Assembly (NCBI GenBank): GCA_016297215.1 | Contig: JAEDGZ010000035.1 | Span: 1-15,420 of the forward strand | Direction: 5' to 3' | DNA length: 15,420 bases | DNA from: Paludibacteraceae bacterium | Lineage (GTDB): Bacteria; Bacteroidota; Bacteroidia; Bacteroidales; Paludibacteraceae | Shown: positions 13,092-15,420 of the stretch, one piece after another | Layout: the number at the start of each line of letters is the position of its first letter | How positions within the stretch are numbered: position 1 is the first letter of the stretch | Notes under the pieces: generated by a model | Seen by the model: the letters and a program-made list of their open reading frames with translations, nothing else | The model's database searches: none | What the model was told of the DNA's origin: nothing | Position numbers and translations under genes: made by a program

Positions 13092-14282
13092 TTATACCAG
13101 CGCCTCGGTATCCGAAGCAATCATCAACTCTTCGTCGGTCGGAATCACGCAAACGGTTACCTTGCTGTCCGGCGTAGAAATCACGCGCTCCACACCGCGG
13201 CAGTTGTTCGCCTCCTCATCCAGCGTAACGCCGAGGAACGACAGCCCCTTCACAATCTCGCCACGGATAAACGCATCGTTCTCGCCGATACCGCCCGTGA
13301 ACACCAGTATATCAATACCGTTCATCGCTGCCGCATAAGCGCCCACGTACTTCTTCACACGGTAGCTAAACATCTCGCGGGCAAGGTTTGCACGATGGTT
13401 GCCTGCTTTGATAGCCGCGTCTATATCGCGTGCGTCGCTCGACACGCCGCTCACGCCCAGCAAGCCCGATTTCTTGTTCACAAGGTTGTTAAATTCTGCC
13501 GTCGTCAGACCCTCTTTGTCCATGATATACGTAGCCGCACCGAGGTCAAGGTCGCCCGCACGGGTACCCATCACCAGACCTTCCACAGGCGTCAGACCCA
13601 TCGACGTATCCACCGACTTGCCGTTCAGCACTGCCGCGCACGAACCGCCGTTGCCGATATGCGCTGTAACCACCTTCTTCTCTGCCGCGTTCACGCCCAA
13701 GAACTCACACACGCGCGCACTAACATATCTGTGGCTCGTTCCGTGGAAACCGTAGCGACGAATCGCATACTTCTCGTACAACTCATACGGCAGCGCATAC
13801 ATATACGCATAGTCGGGCATCGTCTGATGGAAAGCCGTGTCGAACACCGCCACTTGCGGCACGCCCGGCAGCGTCTTCTCTATCGCGTCAATACCTTTCA
13901 GGTTGGCGGGGTTGTGCAGCGGAGCCAACTCGGCGCACTTCACAATCATATCCTTCACCTCCGGCGTGATGACCACCGACTGGTTGAATTTCTCGCCGCC
14001 GTGCACCACGCGGTGTCCCACTGCCTCAATCTCTTTCAGGTCTTTGATGCAGCCAATCTTCTCGTCCACCAGCGTGTCCAGTATCAACTGGATACCCACC
14101 GTATGCTCCGGCATCTCTTTCTCGATAACCACCTTCTCGCCGTTGGGCAACTTCACTTGCAGGAAAGAATCGGGCAAACCGATTTTCTCCACACCGCCTT
14201 GCGCCAACACGCTATGGTCAGCCATCTCGAACAATTTATACTTTATACTGCTACTTCCGCAGTTCAATACCAATACTTTCAT
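13092..14282 (-). CDS. ackA: Acetate kinase
   Basis: Makes ATP and acetate from acetyl phosphate and ADP; the second step of the Pta-AckA route. 396 residues, normal length. ASKHA-fold motifs: LVLNCGSSSIKYKLF (4-18, Asn7), GHRVVHGG (89-96, Arg91), VFDTAFHQTMP (146-156, catalytic Asp148), YGFHGTSH (177-184, His180), HIGNGGS (208-214), GTRAGDLD (239-246, Arg241), FTGGIGEND (328-336) and TDEELMI (382-388, Mg-binding Glu384). ATG at 14282. It follows pta on the same strand with a 157-base gap holding a repeat hairpin; a near-consensus promoter (14304-14333) lies in that gap, so ackA may be expressed with pta and also alone. A strong hairpin follows the stop. Confidence 0.97.
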   Translation of the reverse strand: MKVLVLNCGSSSIKYKLFEMADHSVLAQGGVEKIGLPDSFLQVKLPNGEKVVIEKEMPEHTVGIQLILDTLVDEKIGCIKDLKEIEAVGHRVVHGGEKFNQSVVITPEVKDMIVKCAELAPLHNPANLKGIDAIEKTLPGVPQVAVFDTAFHQTMPDYAYMYALPYELYEKYAIRRYGFHGTSHRYVSARVCEFLGVNAAEKKVVTAHIGNGGSCAAVLNGKSVDTSMGLTPVEGLVMGTRAGDLDLGAATYIMDKEGLTTAEFNNLVNKKSGLLGVSGVSSDARDIDAAIKAGNHRANLAREMFSYRVKKYVGAYAAAMNGIDILVFTGGIGENDAFIRGEIVKGLSFLGVTLDEEANNCRGVERVISTPDSKVTVCVIPTDEELMIASDTEALV

Positions 14283-14303
14283 GTCTTTTAATTATTTAAG
14301 GAT

Positions 14304-14333
14304 TAAAGATAATGGATGAAAGAATTAAACCAA
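14304..14333 (-). promoter_or_regulatory. Possible internal promoter of ackA
   Basis: Minus strand: TTG (14331-14333), 19 bases, TATCTTTA (14304-14311), one mismatch to TAnnTTTG, 21 bases before the ackA ATG. Lower confidence because of the mismatch and the likely pta-ackA co-transcription. Confidence 0.35.
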
Positions 14334-14341
14334 TAGCCTTT

Positions 14342-14369
14342 CATGGAGGTGCGGTCTCCAAGCCGCACC
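14342..14369. repeat. Palindromic repeat element in the pta-ackA gap
   Basis: CATGGAGGTGCGG...CCGCACC; the arms GGTGCGG (14348-14354) and CCGCACC (14363-14369) pair perfectly with an eight-base loop TCTCCAAG. 24 of its 28 bases match the element inside maf at 8556-8583, in the same orientation on the + strand. Confidence 0.9.
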
Positions 14370-14399
14370 ATGGTAAAGTCGAAGGTAATAAGTCTTTTA

Positions 14400-14439
14400 T
14401 CCTTCATCCTTTAGCGAGCATAGCGAGCGGTCCTTCATC
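14400..14439. repeat. Nested direct repeats after the pta stop
   Basis: TCCTTCATC at 14400-14408 and 14431-14439 flank two copies of AGCGAGC (14413-14419 and 14422-14428). The second outer copy ends directly at the pta stop codon (14440-14442). Confidence 0.7.
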
Positions 14440-15420
14440 TTACCCTATCGCCTGATTAGCCGTGATAATCACCATTTGCACGATATCCTGCACCTTGCAA
14501 CCGCGGCTCAAGTCGTTCACCGGAGCGGCAATACCTTGCAGAATCGGACCTACCGCGTCGGCGCCTGAGAAGCGCTCCACCAGTTTGTAACCGATATTGC
14601 CGGCTTGCAGGTCGGGGAACACCAGCACATTCGCTTTGCCTGCCACGGGCGAACCCGGAGCCTTCGTCGCAGCCACTTTCTCTATCAGCGCGGCATCTGC
14701 CTGCAACTCGCCGTCGATATCCAACTCCGGAGCCAACTCCTTCGCGATACGCGTTGCCTCCACTACCTTATCCACCAACTCATGCTTAGCCGACCCCTTT
14801 GTCGAGAACGACAGCATAGCCACTTTCGGCTCGAAGCCGCCCAGCGCACGAGCCGTCTCTGCCGTCGAGATGGCTATCTGCGCCAACTGCTGCGCGTCGG
14901 GATTCGGATTAACCGCACAGTCGGCAAACACGAGGAAACCGTCCTCGCCCAACTGCTTGGCAGGCGTGAACATCAAGAACGCGCCCGACACTATCGATAC
15001 GCCCGGCTTGGTTTTCAGTATCTGGAATGCCGGACGAATGGTGTCGGCCGTCGTGCCGCGTGCACCCGCCAACTCGCCGTCTGCGTCACCGTTCTTTATC
15101 ATTAGGCAGCCCAAGTACAGCGGGTCTTGTGCTTTCTTCGCCGCTTCTTCCTCGGTCATACCTTTCGACTTGCGCAACTCATACAGCAGGTGCGCATACT
15201 CCGCCATCTTCGGGTCGTGCTGCGGGTCGAACAGCGTCGCCTCTTCAATATGCTCATACCCCTTCTCAGCTGCCATCTGACGAATGGTCGCAGGGTCGCC
15301 AATCAGTATCAGTTTGGCAATCTTATCACGCAGGATAATGTTCGCTGCTTCTAATGTACGGGGCTCGTCCCCCTCCGGCAGCACAATGCGCTTTTGGTTT
15401 TGCTGTGCGCGCTCCAGCAT
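14440..15420 (-). CDS. pta: Phosphate acetyltransferase (5' end probably beyond window)
   Basis: Converts acetyl-CoA and phosphate to acetyl phosphate; first step of the acetate/ATP route completed by AckA just downstream. 326 residues are visible, single-domain (short) Pta without the N-terminal DRTGG/BioD-like parts. Family features: KRIVLPEGDEPRTLEAA (10-26), YLGCLMIKNGDADGELAGA (102-120), GAFLMF (146-151), FADCAVNPNPDAQQLAQIAI (165-184), LSFSTKGSAKHE (203-214), DGELQADAAL (236-245), LVFPDLQAGNIGYKLVER (266-283) and GPILQGIAAPVNDLSRG (291-307). The visible ATG at 15418-15420 is at the window edge; relatives have several more residues before the ERA...KQRIVLPEG stretch, so the true start probably lies to the right. 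Stop at 14440-14442. Confidence 0.95.
   Translation of the reverse strand: MLERAQQNQKRIVLPEGDEPRTLEAANIILRDKIAKLILIGDPATIRQMAAEKGYEHIEEATLFDPQHDPKMAEYAHLLYELRKSKGMTEEEAAKKAQDPLYLGCLMIKNGDADGELAGARGTTADTIRPAFQILKTKPGVSIVSGAFLMFTPAKQLGEDGFLVFADCAVNPNPDAQQLAQIAISTAETARALGGFEPKVAMLSFSTKGSAKHELVDKVVEATRIAKELAPELDIDGELQADAALIEKVAATKAPGSPVAGKANVLVFPDLQAGNIGYKLVERFSGADAVGPILQGIAAPVNDLSRGCKVQDIVQMVIITANQAIG

Noticed and set aside
13395..14291. 298-codon + strand frame opposite ackA
   Set aside because: ackA is certain on the minus strand with all active-site motifs; the antisense frame is rich in Arg/His, typical of a shadow frame.
14440..15420. Complete pta with start at the window edge
   Set aside because: The ATG coincides with the last three bases of the window, and relatives have a longer N-terminus, so the gene is treated as partial.

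Overview
The window looks like a chromosomal segment of a fairly GC-rich member of the Bacteroidales (phylum Bacteroidota), probably an anaerobic, fermentative gut-type bacterium. The evidence is: a fused NfnA/NfnB-type ferredoxin-NADP reductase / glutamate-synthase-like protein; a long (about 290 aa) DeoC; a PSD of the short two-helix type; a pta-ackA acetate pair beside a fumarate reductase/succinate dehydrogenase iron-sulfur subunit; and two well-formed Bacteroidetes promoters (TTG, 20 bases, TAnnTTTG).

Layout. The left edge carries the 3' part of sdhB/frdB on the + strand, ending in a hairpin terminator. Then comes a 345-base gap with a frameshifted ORF remnant and a second, two-way terminator. 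From 997 to the right edge every gene is on the minus strand. In transcription order (right to left) these are: pta (5' end outside the window), ackA, [terminator], a cytoplasmic GH13 amylase, a UbiA-family prenyltransferase, an AAA ATPase with a DUF4143 tail, maf, a CPBP membrane protease, a lipoprotein of unknown function, pyrE, an SRPBCC protein, psd, deoC and the fused gltA. ATPase-maf-CPBP-lipoprotein overlap end to end and are probably co-translated; pyrE and the ATPase each have their own promoter.

Function. Pta and AckA make acetate and ATP; the SdhB/FrdB subunit belongs to the fumarate/succinate electron sink; the NfnAB-like fusion moves electrons between ferredoxin, NADH and NADPH. 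DeoC and PyrE handle deoxyribose and pyrimidine metabolism, and PSD and the UbiA protein make lipids. Apart from the ATPase these are core genes.

The interesting layer lies on top of these genes: small repeats of several families. (a) Palindromic elements are inserted in frame inside maf (about 38 extra residues) and at two places inside gltA, and a close relative of one of them lies as a hairpin in the pta-ackA gap. (b) AT-rich arrays with a 7-bp period sit just after the stop codons of several genes, and a GC-richer 7-bp array is translated inside the gltA linker. (c) Three 24-bp repeats at exactly 32-bp spacing lie directly upstream of the ATPase promoter. (d) Three perfect 11-bp repeats separate pyrE from the SRPBCC gene. 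(e) A perfect 24-bp inverted repeat lies between the amylase and UbiA genes. In addition the PyrE protein has a non-standard PRPP-binding motif. I see no rRNA, tRNA, CRISPR array, transposase, phage gene or known defence system, and no clear wholly new multi-gene system. The best candidates for new biology are the protein-coding repeat insertions and the repeat-preceded ATPase gene placed between ubiA and maf.
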